Counted from the first letter of the stretch, positions 31,125-43,024 are shown. The stretch: 64,000 bases of DNA from Liolophura sinensis (GCF_032854445.1 NC_088305.1:12653606-12717605), one strand, 5' to 3'. The notes: generated by a model from the letters alone, not told the origin. Numbers and translations are program-made.

Positions 31125-31640
31125 CTCAACTCACGACTGCATTATTTATCCGATTTCTAACTATCCGCGTGATTGCGTGAGTTAGCTGTTTCCTGTTTTG
31201 AGAGCACGTGAGTGCAACCGATGTGAATTTCCCGCAGCATAAGACAGTTCAACTTCACTAGACCTTTTTTTCGATATTTTTCGATACATAGGTTTTCCTT
31301 TCCATTCTACGGATCTTAGTTTGAACTTTCTCATCAATACTAAGTACAGTTGTAAGCTTCTTTAATCCTATTAAGGACTGCCTCGTTTTCCATGACGTCA
31401 AATTTTTATCTGTCATATAGTGTTTTTATTTTCCAGTCACTCTAATACTGACATGAGACGAATCGTTGTTTGACCTTTTTCGTCAACACTAGCTGCAATT
31501 GTAAATGTTTAACCGGACACAGTGCTTAATCGCTGACATTTCTCATCACTATACGAACGCCTTAACCACGCCCCTTCAACAGACGGGTTGTTACCGCTGC
31601 TTGTTTAACATCTTTGGGCGTGACGTATCATACGTGTTGA
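31125..31640. other. unassigned stretch
   Basis: A 69-codon plus frame (31505-31714) without motif. Confidence 0.4.
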
Positions 31641-31644
31641 TTCA

Positions 31645-31990
31645 CTACCACTTTAGACTGACCTCGGTGGCAATAAATGATTTAAAGCACTCATCTGGCC
31701 GTTTATTCCTGTAAGATCTTCCATGTGAAAAGTATAACTCAGCCTTCTGGATAGCGCACATGGAGTCTAACGTGGAGCTATGCCGATCATTTCCCTCCAC
31801 CTCTATGCCATACACTTCGAGCTTCACGTGCGGTTCAAAGTACAAAACAAAGTTCGGCAGTTACATGCGAAAGGTCTGTTGGCTCCTTCAGGCACCACGA
31901 ATTCCTTCACCCATATGGCATTGTAAAGTGAAAAATTCATCAATGAAACCTTCACCAAGGGTAGAGCCGTTCGTTAGGGCACAAAACCAC
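31645..31990 (-). pseudogene. possible coding fragment, unidentified
   Basis: The minus frame at 31645-31845 reads FEPHVKLEVYGIEVEGNDRH and onward, with a balanced charged composition. Just upstream, in another register, NAIWVKEFVVPEGANRPF also looks coding. If real, it would be one exon or retroelement fragment with a frameshift near 31865. I recognise no family, and chance remains plausible. Confidence 0.18.
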
Positions 31991-32011
31991 TTTCTGGTAC
32001 TCGCCAGACCG

Positions 32012-32029
32012 CCCCCCCCCCCCCCCCAA
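32012..32029. repeat. poly-C run
   Basis: About 17 C residues, then AAAA. Confidence 0.9.
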
Positions 32030-32089
32030 AAGGTTCTTGTCTCGTTGTGAAAAAACTATTACATACTGAATTTCTGACACTGAAAATAA

Positions 32090-32150
32090 TGGCGCGAGTG
32101 TGATTCGAACTCACAATTTAGGGTGCCCAGCCCCACAGCACTGGTAACTG
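32090..32150 (-). mobile_element. tRNA 3'-half-like fragment
   Basis: The minus strand reads 'tgtgagttcgaatcaca', a perfect 5-bp T-stem with a 7-base TTCGAA-type loop, followed by 'ctcgcgcc'. No matching 5' acceptor strand or D arm was found. A decayed SINE head or tRNA pseudogene is likelier than a functional tRNA. Confidence 0.4.
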
Positions 32151-32154
32151 AAAG

Positions 32155-32598
32155 ATAACATTTACTAAACTAACGACTTTTGTACCTTTCACATAACACA
32201 TCTACAATAAATATTGCACAAGGATTTTCCATCACCTTGTGCGGTATTATAGAGTACAGTAGCACGCTTTTTTAAAGCGCATGCGCCATGATAGTGTCAT
32301 TTAATAGTCAAGTTTAATTATTTCATTATATTCCTTTTCATTCATATTAATTACTCGAGCCAAAACCTTGAAATAATAACTGTCTACTTGGTTTTAATAG
32401 TCTTTCTGTGTGATTCATTGATTTATTTATTGACTCATGGATTGTTTGTTTACGTTTTCTGCCATGACCTTGACCAATGAGATTAGCGGTTAAGTCCAGC
32501 TCTCGGTCCATCAGCTGCTGATTTAAATCAGTATTTTTGTCATTTATCTGGTGAAGGTCTGTCATGTACCTCAGACCCTCCGTTTTCTTCCTTCCGTA
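32155..32598. other. unassigned stretch
   Basis: A 72-codon minus frame without motif. I see nothing else. Confidence 0.4.
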
Positions 32599-32599
32599 G

Positions 32600-32657
32600 A
32601 TCTGACGGCCGTCATGAAAGATTCTTGAGTACGGCGTTAAACGTCATTCAAATAAAT
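32600..32657 (+). mobile_element. SINE tail fragment
   Basis: 'tctgacggccgtcatgaaag', 'attcttgagtacggcgttaa' and 'caaataaat'. The 'gttaaac' form fits SINE-3 or SINE-2 better than SINE-1. Confidence 0.6.
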
Positions 32658-32659
32658 TT

Positions 32660-34125
32660 TACTGACGGGAAACTATTTGCAAATCACAGAAGAGCGTGGC
32701 TTGAGATTACGCAGAGAGAGCTCTTCGTGCCTTTAAGCGTTTGTTTACACACTTTGGATTCATATGAAACCAAACACAGGCTTTGAGGTCATATGCGGTG
32801 GTACGACTGTCTTCATCATTCTGCTTCTTGTCGATAAAATACGGTTATCTGTGAAGACAAGGGCGGTTTAGTGTGTGCTTGGCGTTACACTGTGCATGTA
32901 GGTTGGTGGCTTCTTTTTCTGCAGAATCGATGCAAAAGACTCGACTTCGCAGTAACAATTAACAGATTGTTAACTGTTAATTTTAAAGAAATACAAGTGC
33001 GTTGAAATTAAAATGTAGAAATTGTTCTGTTATATCAAAGTTAAAACTTATCTTCTGGTACATGCTCTGTCCATATATTAGACCGTGTGATTCACGACTG
33101 TTTCTTTTTGACGCTAATAACTGCGTAATATAAATACATCTGGTCAGGCGAACAATCAATGATCTTCTTTATGACTGATCTACGACAGAACTTGTGTTAT
33201 GTGAAAAATAAAACGTTCGTCACGTGACTAATAATGACACGCTATTGGTCGTTTCCTTTGAGGCGCTAATCACGTTGGTTTCTTCTCGGCTAGCCAACCT
33301 GTCGCCAAATGATTTCACGATAGTTCCGTGAGGAAAAGGACGAAAAACCACCGCTGCAGATTTGAATTTTGGGAATAATAAAACATTTACTTACTGTTAA
33401 TGTGGCCATTAATTCAAAAGTATGCACTTCGGTTCCGGTCTCGGTTTTGCTCTCGGTCCCTCATCCAGGTCACCTTTATATTCCGCCCAGCTTCTGTTGC
33501 TCACAGTGTTATAACCAATATTATTTTTCGATTCAAGTTCCATGAGATTAGATCAATTTTTTTTTTTGGCGGGGGGGGGGGGGTGGGTGAGGAACGGATT
33601 AGGTCAATATTTCATTAGTTTTGGAGGAGGAATTATAATAGAAACTTCAGAATAAGCAGTCAGTAATGCAAAGCGGGATTCTATGAAGTCATATCAAAGT
33701 GTGCAGTACTTCTGGTTTGGCCTTAATTCACGTGTAATTGTGTACCTTAAGAAGAGGCGATATCTTCACGCAGTCCCCATGCGAAGTATGCTAAATCTTT
33801 GCTTTATCGCACCGAATATAAAACATATCCATTGTCCAAAGTTCTGGGAAACTTGACAAAAGTACATTCTGAGTACTACACTACAAACCAATCAACAAAA
33901 ATATGAGCAGATAAATAAATCAGGTTTGACGGAAAAAGAACAAAGCATAAGTAAAGAAAAGACTTTTAAACCATAGATTGATGTATATCACGGACACTTC
34001 TAGCGTATTATCTTCGCTTGTCTAGTTGGGTTTTTTGTCAAAAGTTATTGCTACTCTATTTGAATCTTTATTGCTGAGAATGACAGAAAATTCTGCAATA
34101 ATTTTAAAAGCAGGAGAGATATTCT
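32660..34125. other. unassigned stretch with a poly-G run
   Basis: About 13 G residues sit at 33570-33583 inside a chance 72-codon frame. 'cgtcacgtgactaataatga' (33219) is a palindromic CACGTG site next to 'ctattggtcg', promoter-like but without other support. Confidence 0.35.
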
Positions 34126-34126
34126 T

Positions 34127-34320
34127 TAATTTATTTATTAATTGCATTTTTGCGCCGTTCTGGAGAGTATTTCACTTATTCGGCAACGGCAAGCATTATG
34201 ATGGGAGGGGGGGGGGCTGCCAGACCTTCCCACGTACGTCTGTAGTTGAAGCTCGCATGTGCTGGATTTGAACTCACAGCTACTGAGAGACTTCTAGGCC
34301 ATAGGCTGTCATTTAACTAT
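34127..34320 (-). mobile_element. SINE-1, old copy
   Basis: 'tttttgcgccgttctggaga', 'cggcaacggcaagcattatg', a G run, 'ccttcccacgtacg' and 'tggatttgaactcacagc'. Strongly diverged and lacking the head end. Confidence 0.75.
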
Positions 34321-34324
34321 ATGC

Positions 34325-34695
34325 GGATGCATATTAACACACCTAAAAAGTTATGTTTCAGTTTATGTTTCACCACTCGGAAAACCGTGAAGGGATGTTT
34401 CAGATCGATGATCGCAAGAAATCCGAAAATGTTTTGCAGGTCGAATATAAATATAAGTATTAGAGTCGCTCTAAATAGTGGCGTTGATTGAAACCATCAT
34501 ATCAACAGGATAAGACTAAGGACTTCACAAGAGCATGTTGTGATGGTACGTCCTATTTGGACCTATATTTGTATGACAATAGGGATAGTTTCAATTTTGA
34601 CATTGCAAATTATCCTTACTTGGACAGCAATATACCGACGTGTCCTGCATGTGGCGTGTGCATTATTACTCCAAAAAGTAGTGGGGCTGGGTTAT
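34325..34695. other. unassigned stretch
   Basis: Overlapping plus frames of 76-81 codons without motif. Confidence 0.35.
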
Positions 34696-34704
34696 TCAAT
34701 CAAA

Positions 34705-35215
34705 CACCTCAATTCTAAGTTTCTTAAGTTTTACAATGAGTATAATTCTCTTGTAAGTAAATATGGACAGAGCGTCTAGAATCTCTGGCTCTCTGCTACA
34801 TGATGATGTCTAATTCCGCTTATCCCGGGACTAAGGGATGTATGTATATTTATCGTCTTGAATTAGGTCGCCACGTTGGATATATGAACAGGTGCAACCG
34901 AAGAGCACGTGCGTTACACATTTTAATATCGACAATTTATATATTACCCTGGTACATGCTTTAAGTACTAATTTGACTTATTCGCCTCAAACATACCTTG
35001 CGTCTTTCCAACACCGTTGAAAACTGCTGAGTGCTTCTCTTTACCTGATTTTTCGTCCTAGTTTTGGTACTTCATATACATTCTTAGTTCTTTGGTAGTT
35101 TGCGTTAAACGACGTTTAGCGATTATTTACTAGGAATGTTCATGTTGGTTGACCGTTTGTATACGAATGTCAGTTTCGACGAATAGATGCATATACTCAA
35201 TCGGTTACTTTTCGT
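34705..35215 (+). repeat. Rep-B copy, near full length
   Basis: It begins 'tttcttaagttttacaatga', then 'ttgaattaggtcgccacgtt', 'tacatgctttaagtactaat', 'gaaaactgctgagtgcttct' and 'tttcgacgaatagatgcata'. The start matches 43179 exactly for 'ttcttaagttttacaat'. Confidence 0.75.
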
Positions 35216-35329
35216 AAAGAAATCGTTCATCCCAAACCTTTAAGTGATTTTGCAGTACATTTTAGGATTGAATCGTTTATTATAGTTTGTTATAGGAGTT
35301 ATAGGACGTCAGCCTAAGCTAGACTGAAA

Positions 35330-35420
35330 TGAACTCATAGCGACTGCATTGGTGGGAGGCTGCTGTGTTCGTGTTGCGCTCGCACTCTAACTACGCGTCT
35401 ACGGAGGTCCCGCGTGTTGA
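35330..35420 (-). mobile_element. SINE-1 head fragment
   Basis: 'gaactcatagcgactgcatt' through 'cgcgtctacggaggtcc'. Only the tRNA-like half survives. Confidence 0.7.
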
Positions 35421-35424
35421 CCAT

Positions 35425-35925
35425 TTGTTTCCCTATATACTGGCACTGGATCACGTTACACCGCTAAATCACAGATAAAAATTCATTCTCATGAATAAAG
35501 TAACGGATTTTTTTTTAATATGTATTTTCTGAAACACACACTTTAATGCTTTTCAGGTGCTTAAATTAAAGAATCAGTATTACCATCTCGTTCTTCTGAC
35601 CGATCAGAAATGTCCACGTCATTTCCACTTTCGTCCATTGTTGTAATGGACTGTGGTATGTTTCCTGTCCATGGTTCTTCGTGTCGATCCCTGTAACTCT
35701 TCTCTGTTGATGACTTCCGGTTTTCTAGAAATACACATGTATCACTGGTTTCCTATCAGGATATCGATTTTCTAAATGACGCCATTGGGTTAACATCTAT
35801 ATTGTAGAAGCTTTTCATCTTTGTCTGCACTGAGCCAGTTCATTTTACCGTACTGATCCTACAAACAATTTCCAAGCAATGTTGCAAAAAATGCATTGCT
35901 ATCATTTATAACCATTAAACATTTA
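35425..35925. other. unassigned stretch
   Basis: No frames above 60 codons and no family match. Confidence 0.4.
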
Positions 35926-35934
35926 GTTATTTTT

Positions 35935-35985
35935 TTACGCCAAGACCATTTCAGTTATACGACGGCGGCCACCATTATGGTGCAA
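35935..35985 (-). mobile_element. SINE-1 tail fragment
   Basis: 'cagttatacgacggcggcca' and 'ccattatggtgca'. Confidence 0.7.
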
Positions 35986-36084
35986 ATACACTAACAACTG
36001 ATCAGTCTTTATATGCAGTGCTGTTTAGTTTCAGTATTAGATCAGGTACGAAAGACTTACACCATTGAGATTAAAACCCTTAGC

Positions 36085-36330
36085 GACTACAGGTGAGACA
36101 GTCGGCAAATGGCCACACATAACCGGTGAAATACGGCCTCTTTTCAATTCACCTCAGTTAGAATTTCATTCAAGCCGTTCCTGTAAAGGCTTAACAGTAG
36201 CAAATTAAATGTCCCCTAGCACTGTAGTTGAGGCAGAAGTAGATAAGAAAAAATCCAGTGATGTTATCTGCAATTCATTAGACATCACATGTCTAGAATT
36301 ACTCAAAATGCTGTGTTGTCATGACATGCA
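36085..36330 (+). repeat. Rep-A copy, full core
   Basis: 'cggcaaatggccacacataa', 'gaaatacggcctcttttcaa', 'ctcagttagaatttcattc', 'gtgatgttatctgcaattca' and 'ctcaaaatgctgtgttgtca'. It includes both ends of the known family. Confidence 0.7.
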
Positions 36331-36339
36331 ATAAATAAT

Positions 36340-37485
36340 AACATGAAAGCAAAAAAAAAAAGAACTCTCGAGATTCTGTGGAAGCCTGTTTTGCAATTAG
36401 CGGTTATTGGTGGTCTAAGTTGGTCTGAAGGGAAGATATTTTCATATGACTGGCTCGGTCCACATGGCATGATACACATTTGGTTCGCTTAGCGGAGAAA
36501 ATTGTGTGTATCACACGTTGGGAATTTCGTCATCTACTTGCCAAAACCCGCTGGTTTATGCCGGTCACACCGGTTTCCTACGCGAAGGAAAAAGCTGTTC
36601 TTCCGATAATCGATCTAATTCTTTGCTTCTTAAGTTTGTCATCTATTCGGCTAAGTCAAGAGGTTTGTCAGGTACTTCACGAAGGCGATCCAAAATTTCC
36701 TAACGAACTAATAACCTTATAAATAAGACGTTTATTTGACTTGTTTATGGGGGTTCTGGCAGAGCTTACGTCGAGATTAAGCCGAAGTCAAAGTATAATC
36801 TACTACTACATCGAGTTCACACAGATAAGGTCTGCAACAAGAATGAGCAGTGCATTCCCGCGGTCATACGATCAGGGGCTGTATTTGTATCGGGCTGAAA
36901 TAGGCCACCACGCTGGAGCATAGCGCCATAGACTTGCTCTGAATTACAACCCTTGTTACATGACAGCGACTACGACATAACGCGACATTTGTTTTTGAGG
37001 CGTGAAACTACGAGAAATGGGACCTCGCCTATAACAGCAAGGAGTATGTAGATTATTTCCTCACAGTGGCAACCATCTTCTCGGCAACAGAATGTAAAAA
37101 GACTTGATATCAACCTTTGAGACTCACAGAAATGTTGCAGATATCTTAAATGAAGAGCATGTTTTGTAGCTTAGGTAGAATATAATATAAGTTGGTCGAA
37201 TTTGTCTATTCTATTAAATATGTGCCAAGATTTTTAAATTACAGCCGAACGGATTTAAAGAACATACCATTTACCCTGGGATTTCCAAATCAATTTACAA
37301 AATTAAAGGTAAGTCTTAAACAAGCTTATGCCGATTTCACTTCGTTTTGCCATTTTCCACTTACTCTTAAAAACGAACCTTTTAAACGAGAGAGTGACTT
37401 CAAGGGAGGTAATTCGGTGCGACCTTATTGAGATGTATATTTTCAATACCGAATTACAGTAATTTATAAGGTACTGATTCTGTTT
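36340..37485. other. unassigned stretch
   Basis: Plus frames of 60-80 codons (36480-36923, 37192-37431) without motif. A poly-A run at 36351. Confidence 0.35.
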
Positions 37486-37489
37486 ACCG

Positions 37490-37665
37490 AAGGCTCTTGA
37501 CTACTTCCGTCCTAATTCCCTACTCCATGTATTTTCTTAGTTCTTTGTTGCTTAGTGATATAAGTCGTTTGTGTGAAATGTCCTTGATATTATTGACCGT
37601 TAACGTTCATTTTGGTGGCGGGCTGGCCTACGGATGTCTGCTTCGTCGCATTGATTCAAATGTGG
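37490..37665 (+). repeat. Rep-B right-end fragment
   Basis: 'ctacttccgtcctaattccc', 'ttcttagttctttgttgctt', 'gttaacgttcattttggtgg' and 'gcttcgtcgcattgattc'. Confidence 0.55.
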
Positions 37666-37669
37666 ACAA

Positions 37670-39125
37670 ACTCCAGTTTCAATTCTCACTTTGTCTCTTA
37701 TCAGACCACGGTCAGTAAATCAACAGCGAAGAAAAAATATGATGATAATAAATTATACACAATAAATTATACATAAATAGAAAAAGGCTACTAAACTTAC
37801 TTTTCTCAAGAGTATTGGTTACAAGATTTTTGTTCTGATTTTTATCGGAGAGACAGAGTTGCATTAACAAGGATATTTGTCATTTCATCTGATACAATTT
37901 TGTCGATAGGTAAGGCTTGTTTAATCAGATGGTCAGAGTTCGTTGAACAGCGTAGTATCACACCCTGTAAGAAATATGGAATTCTGGTACAGATATGCGC
38001 TGATGTTGTTAACGATTAAATGAAAGATGTACACTGTTCCAAGAACCTTGTATATGGCAGTTCAATAATAGGTCATGAAAATCAAGTTGGTAACTTGAAG
38101 ATACGAGCTTTTTGGCGTTACATCATACGGCATTCCTCAGTCACGATACGTCGAATGATCTCAAGAGTATCCAGTTATCGCTTGAAAGCTTAATGTATAC
38201 CTCCCTGCCACGGTGCGGATCTCCTCAGAGTGGTTTCCGCCCAATCGACGATGGCTTCAAGAAGCGGTTCGCTGATTGTCGACTCGAAGGGACACGTGTT
38301 GTAGACGCCTGGTAGTTATTTTTTTCTTCTGTCCATCTCAGCCTGTTGGGTAGCACGGTAAACGGGGCCAGCCGATCCATAGGCGTACAGCGAAGAGTAT
38401 TTGAGAGTCTCGTCCGCTGTATGTTGACTCTAACTACCCTTCTCCAGTAAGCGCGCATCAGCCAAGCCGACCATTCGGTCCGCAGTCAGCCAAGCGTCAT
38501 CACGAGCACAGCCCCGTCTTTAAGTGGACCTGCTATAAATTTAGAGTTAATCGGAAGAAATTGTGGAGCACTTGAGTTATACAAGTCCGCCCATTGTCAT
38601 GACTCGATATAGGGGTTCACCTGAACGTTGACTGTTACTTCAGTGTACCCGTCCGACTGCTCGCCCACGCATTTATCGCAGAGCTGGTTCAGAAAATAAT
38701 CCCTTGCACTGCAAGAACAAGCGGTTAATTCAGTCAGCCTTGTGTTGTGAGAAATCTCTGAAGAGTTTATTTGTTCAAGGGATATAGATTAAATAGAAAC
38801 GGCATAAAAGTTATAACTTACGGTGGAAAAAAAACACTAACGTGACAGCGCCGGATGTTGCAAAGATTTGTCCTCAGGAGTTAGGGATGTGGAGCTTATG
38901 CAAAGTCCGGATTGCGTCGGACTCCAGCTGTACCAGTATTCCTGAGTTTAATCTCCTTTAAAGCCGTGACCTGCCGCACCATATGGCTCCTATTGATGTC
39001 CTGCTGGATTAAGGTGAGCCTAGTTTTATCAATATTTATCTATTGGTGTGTCCTATATACATGTTGTTAACGGTGTGAAGCGTACATCTGTCATTATGTG
39101 ATGCTGTAGCTGAAAGTGCAGAGTA
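37670..39125. other. unassigned stretch
   Basis: Frames of 67-77 codons without motif. Moderately GC-richer around 38.2-38.7 kb. Confidence 0.35.
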
Positions 39126-39129
39126 TATA

Positions 39130-39510
39130 CAAATTGAGCCGCGTACTAACAGTTCTGTAACAGCGGACACATGTACAAGACTTGTCACATAATATTCGTA
39201 CAAAAACTGGGAGATTTGCTCAAAATGGGTTTTGTCACTGCTAGTATACGAACAACTATATTTGTTACAGCGTATCAGCATAGCGACTGCCATAAACTGT
39301 TCAAAATGAACTGCATGAGTTTTATCAATGCTAATACAAGTTAAATATATAAGCATTATTACAGCACAATCACTGGGAGGATTGCTCAAAATGAGCCGTG
39401 ATCGGTTTCGTCAATGCTAGTTCTTGTACAATCACAATTGTTACAGCATACCAGCATAATGATTGGCAGATTTGCTTAAAATGAGCAGCATGGGAATTTA
39501 TGCTTGTCGG
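39130..39510. repeat. degenerate tandem repeat, about 81-90 bp unit, four copies
   Basis: 'tcaaaatga'-type cores occur at about 39220, 39301, 39386 and 39476. Each is preceded by 'gggagatttgct'-like and followed by 'tttatcaatgctagt' and 'ttacagcataccagcata'. The 117-codon minus frame at 39036-39389 is this repeat. Confidence 0.8.
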
Positions 39511-39689
39511 CTCCCGCCAGATAAGTTTGTTCTTCTATACATGCGTATCAAACGGCTAACAGAAGCCGTCGTCCGTTTTTCAGTTACTTCAGGAAGAAAT
39601 TGTTGACATCTCGCATCCGCAGTTAAAGAAAAAAAATCTAGAATTACTTTCAGAGTGCCAATTAAGCATTTGTTAAGTTTAAATAAGTC

Positions 39690-39945
39690 GGGGTATCCGT
39701 GGCCGAGGGGTTAGCACGCCAGCGTAGCACAGTTACACAGGAGCAGCCCACTAGTGCGGTCGGCATGAGTTCAAGTCCAGCTCACACTGGCTTCCTCCCC
39801 GGTCATAGGTGGGAATGTCTGCCAGCTACCTGTGGGTGGTGCTGGCTTTCCCTCGGGCTCTGGCCGCTTTCTTCCCACCATAAATGCTGTCGTACAACTG
39901 AAATATTCTTGAGTACGGCGTAAAACACTGATCAAATAAATTAAG
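39690..39945 (+). mobile_element. SINE-1 copy
   Basis: Head 'gtatccgtggccgaggggtt', B box 'gagttcaagtccagctc', tail 'gaaatattcttgagtacggc' and 'gatcaaataaatt'. Its head resembles the copy at 10.4 kb ('gccgaggggttagcacgcc'), suggesting a subfamily. Confidence 0.93.
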
Positions 39946-39949
39946 TAAG

Positions 39950-41085
39950 CCTATAATGGGTTGTATGTGTTGTATTCCCGCGTGAATTCCCCTATAAGAA
40001 CGTTAACTCTTTACATGCAATTGCATAATTCCATAACTCTTGCATGGTTACGGGATAATATGCGAAAATGGTGTCATTATATTTGTTAGCACGTTGTATT
40101 GCCACCAGTGGGGCTAGGTGAGGACTAAAACATTAGCCGTTTTACTACTCATCAGCTAAGTGTCATTCCTTCAAGCAGAAGTGCTGGTCACATAACACTA
40201 GGTTTTAAATCAGTTCTTTGTACAAGGTCACCTTTGTCGGAATGTTTTGGTCTCGAGTTATACCAAAGTACAAAGACAGTAGCGCAAAGGTTTTTAACCT
40301 GTCAGAAGAGCCGCGTTTATTTTTTGAGTGTATTCGAGAACGCTACTGAACCGGAACTGGTTTTAGCTAGGCAATGTAATATTAGCCACCTTGTACAATT
40401 CATATCCAACCCAACGAGAAATAGCCTCGTGGTGCATGAAGGAAGTAAATCAGCCCTGACTCCCGCCTTAGATACTAACACCCATACTGCCCTATCCATC
40501 TGGTGCTACGGATTGACAATTAGCTCTGGGTAATCGGTATGTGTTAGGGTCGAATGATAACCCCCAGGGCAGAGGCGGGGGCGGGGGGGAGGGGTACAAA
40601 TATACTAACATAACTGAGAACATGGCGTAGTGCATTAATTGGAGTGGATTGGGGGATTTCGAAATGATTTACCTCTGTGCAGGTTGACCAACGATGGTTT
40701 ATTCAACGAAGAATGGCAGGCTTAGGGAAACAGGCGTACAACGCTTGCTTGTAGTCTACTGGTGTGGACGCATTCCGTTCTGGTGTTATTAGGATGTGAA
40801 CGCTGTACGCCCATTCATTTGTGGGCGACCCGTTTACACCGCACTGTGCAGACGGTGATCATTCATGTGTACTGTAAAAAAAAAAGAAAAACACCATGAT
40901 AGAATGTGATAGATAGTCCCGTAGTGGAATATAGCACTACCAGTACACATAGACATACACATAGAGACGATGAGATTATCAGCGCCGCGTAATAAAGACG
41001 ATGGCACAGAAATGATGAGGTGTTCAGATGTTAAATACACATTGCATTGAGTGCTGCGACAAAGAAAGAACCGGGCATTCAATGT
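39950..41085. other. unassigned stretch
   Basis: A 99-codon plus frame (40234-40533) without a recognisable domain. A G-rich patch at 40570-40595. Confidence 0.35.
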
Positions 41086-41087
41086 GG

Positions 41088-41735
41088 TAAAATCAAGTCT
41101 ATATGACATAAGGTGAAGCATTCCGCATTGTGACATAAGATTATTATATATTCAGTACCGTGATTTGGGATTTGTTCAGTGCCGTGACATGCGATGATAT
41201 GTTCAATACCGTGACATAAGATGATATGTTCAGACATCGTGACATAAGGTGAAGCATTCCGCATTGTGACATAACATGATATGTTCAGTACGTGACATAA
41301 CATATGTTCAGACATCGTGACATAAGATAATTTTACATTCAGCACCATGACATAATATGATATGTTCAATACCGTGACAGAAGATGATATCATATATGTT
41401 CAGACATCGTGACATAAGATGATTTTACATTCAGCACCATGGCATAACATGATATGTTCAGTACCGTGACATAAGATGATTTAACATTCAGTACCGTGAC
41501 ATAACATGATATGTTCAGTACGTGACATAACATATGTTCAGACATCGTGACATACGATGATTTTACATTCAGCACCATGACATAACATGATATGTTCAGT
41601 ACCGTGACATAAGATGATGATTTATTCAGCACTGTGTTACAAGATGACAAAGCTTTCAGTACCGTGTTATAGTGTGATGAAGTATTTATTGGCGTGACAT
41701 GAAGATGATGACGTAATTTGTACAAAGGCATAAAG
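41088..41735. repeat. minisatellite with 23-31 bp units and open frames on the minus strand
   Basis: Units are variants of 'ttcagtaccgtgacataaga' plus 'tgattttaca' or 'tgatatg'. A higher-order repeat is visible: 'ttcagacatcgtgacat' starts at 41399 and 41537, 138 bp apart. Minus-strand frames of 104 and 113 codons (41079-41393, 41390-41731) repeat VLNVKSSYVT and VLNISCYV. They stay open because the codon content of the unit lacks stops; nothing suggests a real protein. Confidence 0.9.
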
Positions 41736-41783
41736 AGGATGAAGACATCTTTTCATTAACTTAATATAAAGATAATGATGTGT

Positions 41784-41825
41784 TCCTTTGATTGATTTAT
41801 TTGATTTTACGCCGTTGTATTCATT
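41784..41825 (-). mobile_element. SINE tail fragment
   Basis: 'ttgatttatttgattttacg' then 'ccgttgtattca'. Confidence 0.4.
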
Positions 41826-41829
41826 TGGA

Positions 41830-42340
41830 ATGGGAATATTTTACCTAAAAAGCTGAACTGAAGTTAGCAGTTTTATGCTATATGTTTAGTAATAATTAGG
41901 TTTTAAATTTTAACTAAATTTAGTATTTCATTATCACAGCCACACTGGGCACATCTGGGCACGTTCACTACTTTCCCCTTTCATTTCTTGCGGGTAACAA
42001 ATCCAAACATGCAGTAAGATATATTAAATGTCGAAGGCTGGAGGTCGGTTATCCAAGTAACAGTCTTTTACCACCATTCTTAATGGTATGCCTTTTTTGG
42101 TAGGTGCCTTGTTCAATGCATCGCGTAGGTCTACTACGTTAGCAGTTATCCAAGATTTGTCAAGCCAAAGGCAAGAATAGACAACGCTATGTACAGCTTT
42201 GGCGTGAACTACTTTAATTTCTTTTTTTCATTACTAAGATTTTTCCTATCTGGTATTCGGTTGAAAGAACTGGTAAAGTTTGGATTGGTGTATGACATGA
42301 TGCGAGAGTGACGCTGCAGGGTACAGCCGGCTAGGTAGAC
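41830..42340. other. unassigned stretch
   Basis: One 78-codon minus frame without motif (partly Rep-B). Confidence 0.4.
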
Positions 42341-42359
42341 AAAGACGTCGCCACTGATT

Positions 42360-42612
42360 TGAAAATGGCAAAGTTGTTTGGAATGTAGTGCAATCAACGC
42401 GAAAACTGAGATACATATTTTTGATGAACTAATATAAACAGGCACCGTGCACGAACTGGATACTGATTAAGTTCATGGCGCCTATCGTCATGATTCAGAA
42501 CAGACCTATTTTAATCTGTTTACATGGCTTCGTCCTGATGTCTTACTGTACTTTATATACTTTGTAGTTCTTCAGTGTTTGAACGAAGTCCTTTTGTAAA
42601 TTAAACGTACGT
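42360..42612 (+). repeat. Rep-B copy, middle
   Basis: 'caatcaacgcgaaaactgag', 'gcaccgtgcacgaactggat', 'ttcgtcctgatgtcttactg' and 'actttgtagttcttcagtgt'. Confidence 0.6.
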
Positions 42613-42659
42613 AGGGTTTGTGTACTGTCACTGAACGTCTTTGGAGATCTGGTGGAAGC

Positions 42660-42935
42660 AGGGTTTTTGTAGAAACCAATCACGACTGAAGGCAGTGAGC
42701 TATGAAAAGATTTGTGACGTAACCGTCGTCCATTTAAATGCACAATTTTTCTACATTCACCATTGCACTTGTTAGGGCTCCGAATAACATACGTGGCAAG
42801 TGTGAAGTTGGTGAGATGAATGGCTGTGGGGAGAATAGAAGGCATACATACAGAGGTTCCTTCCTTCATAGTTAGAGGAGTTGCCTTAAATATTGAAGGC
42901 TCTGTGCCCCTGGTAAACGGATATTCCTTCCGCAT
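42660..42935 (-). CDS. uncertain open frame downstream of Rep-B
   Basis: The 130-codon minus frame (42543-42935) runs into Rep-B at its C-terminal end. Only about the first 90 codons are unique sequence (starting MRKEYPFTRGTEPSIF, later KCNGECRKIVHLNGRRLRHK). Balanced composition, no family recognised. It could be an exon fragment or chance. Confidence 0.18.
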
Positions 42936-43024
42936 GTATTAGTGTTATTGTCGTGCACTACGTCCCCAGATCAGATACTTACAGCACATTTCACTGAATT
43001 TAGTACGTAGCTCTGGCTCATTCA

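Noticed and set aside
33219-33260. Promoter with CACGTG and inverted CCAAT
   Set aside because: Single motifs without a TATA box, initiator or downstream gene; expected by chance in 64 kb.
42543-42660. C-terminal part of the 130-codon minus frame as protein
   Set aside because: This portion is Rep-B read in reverse.
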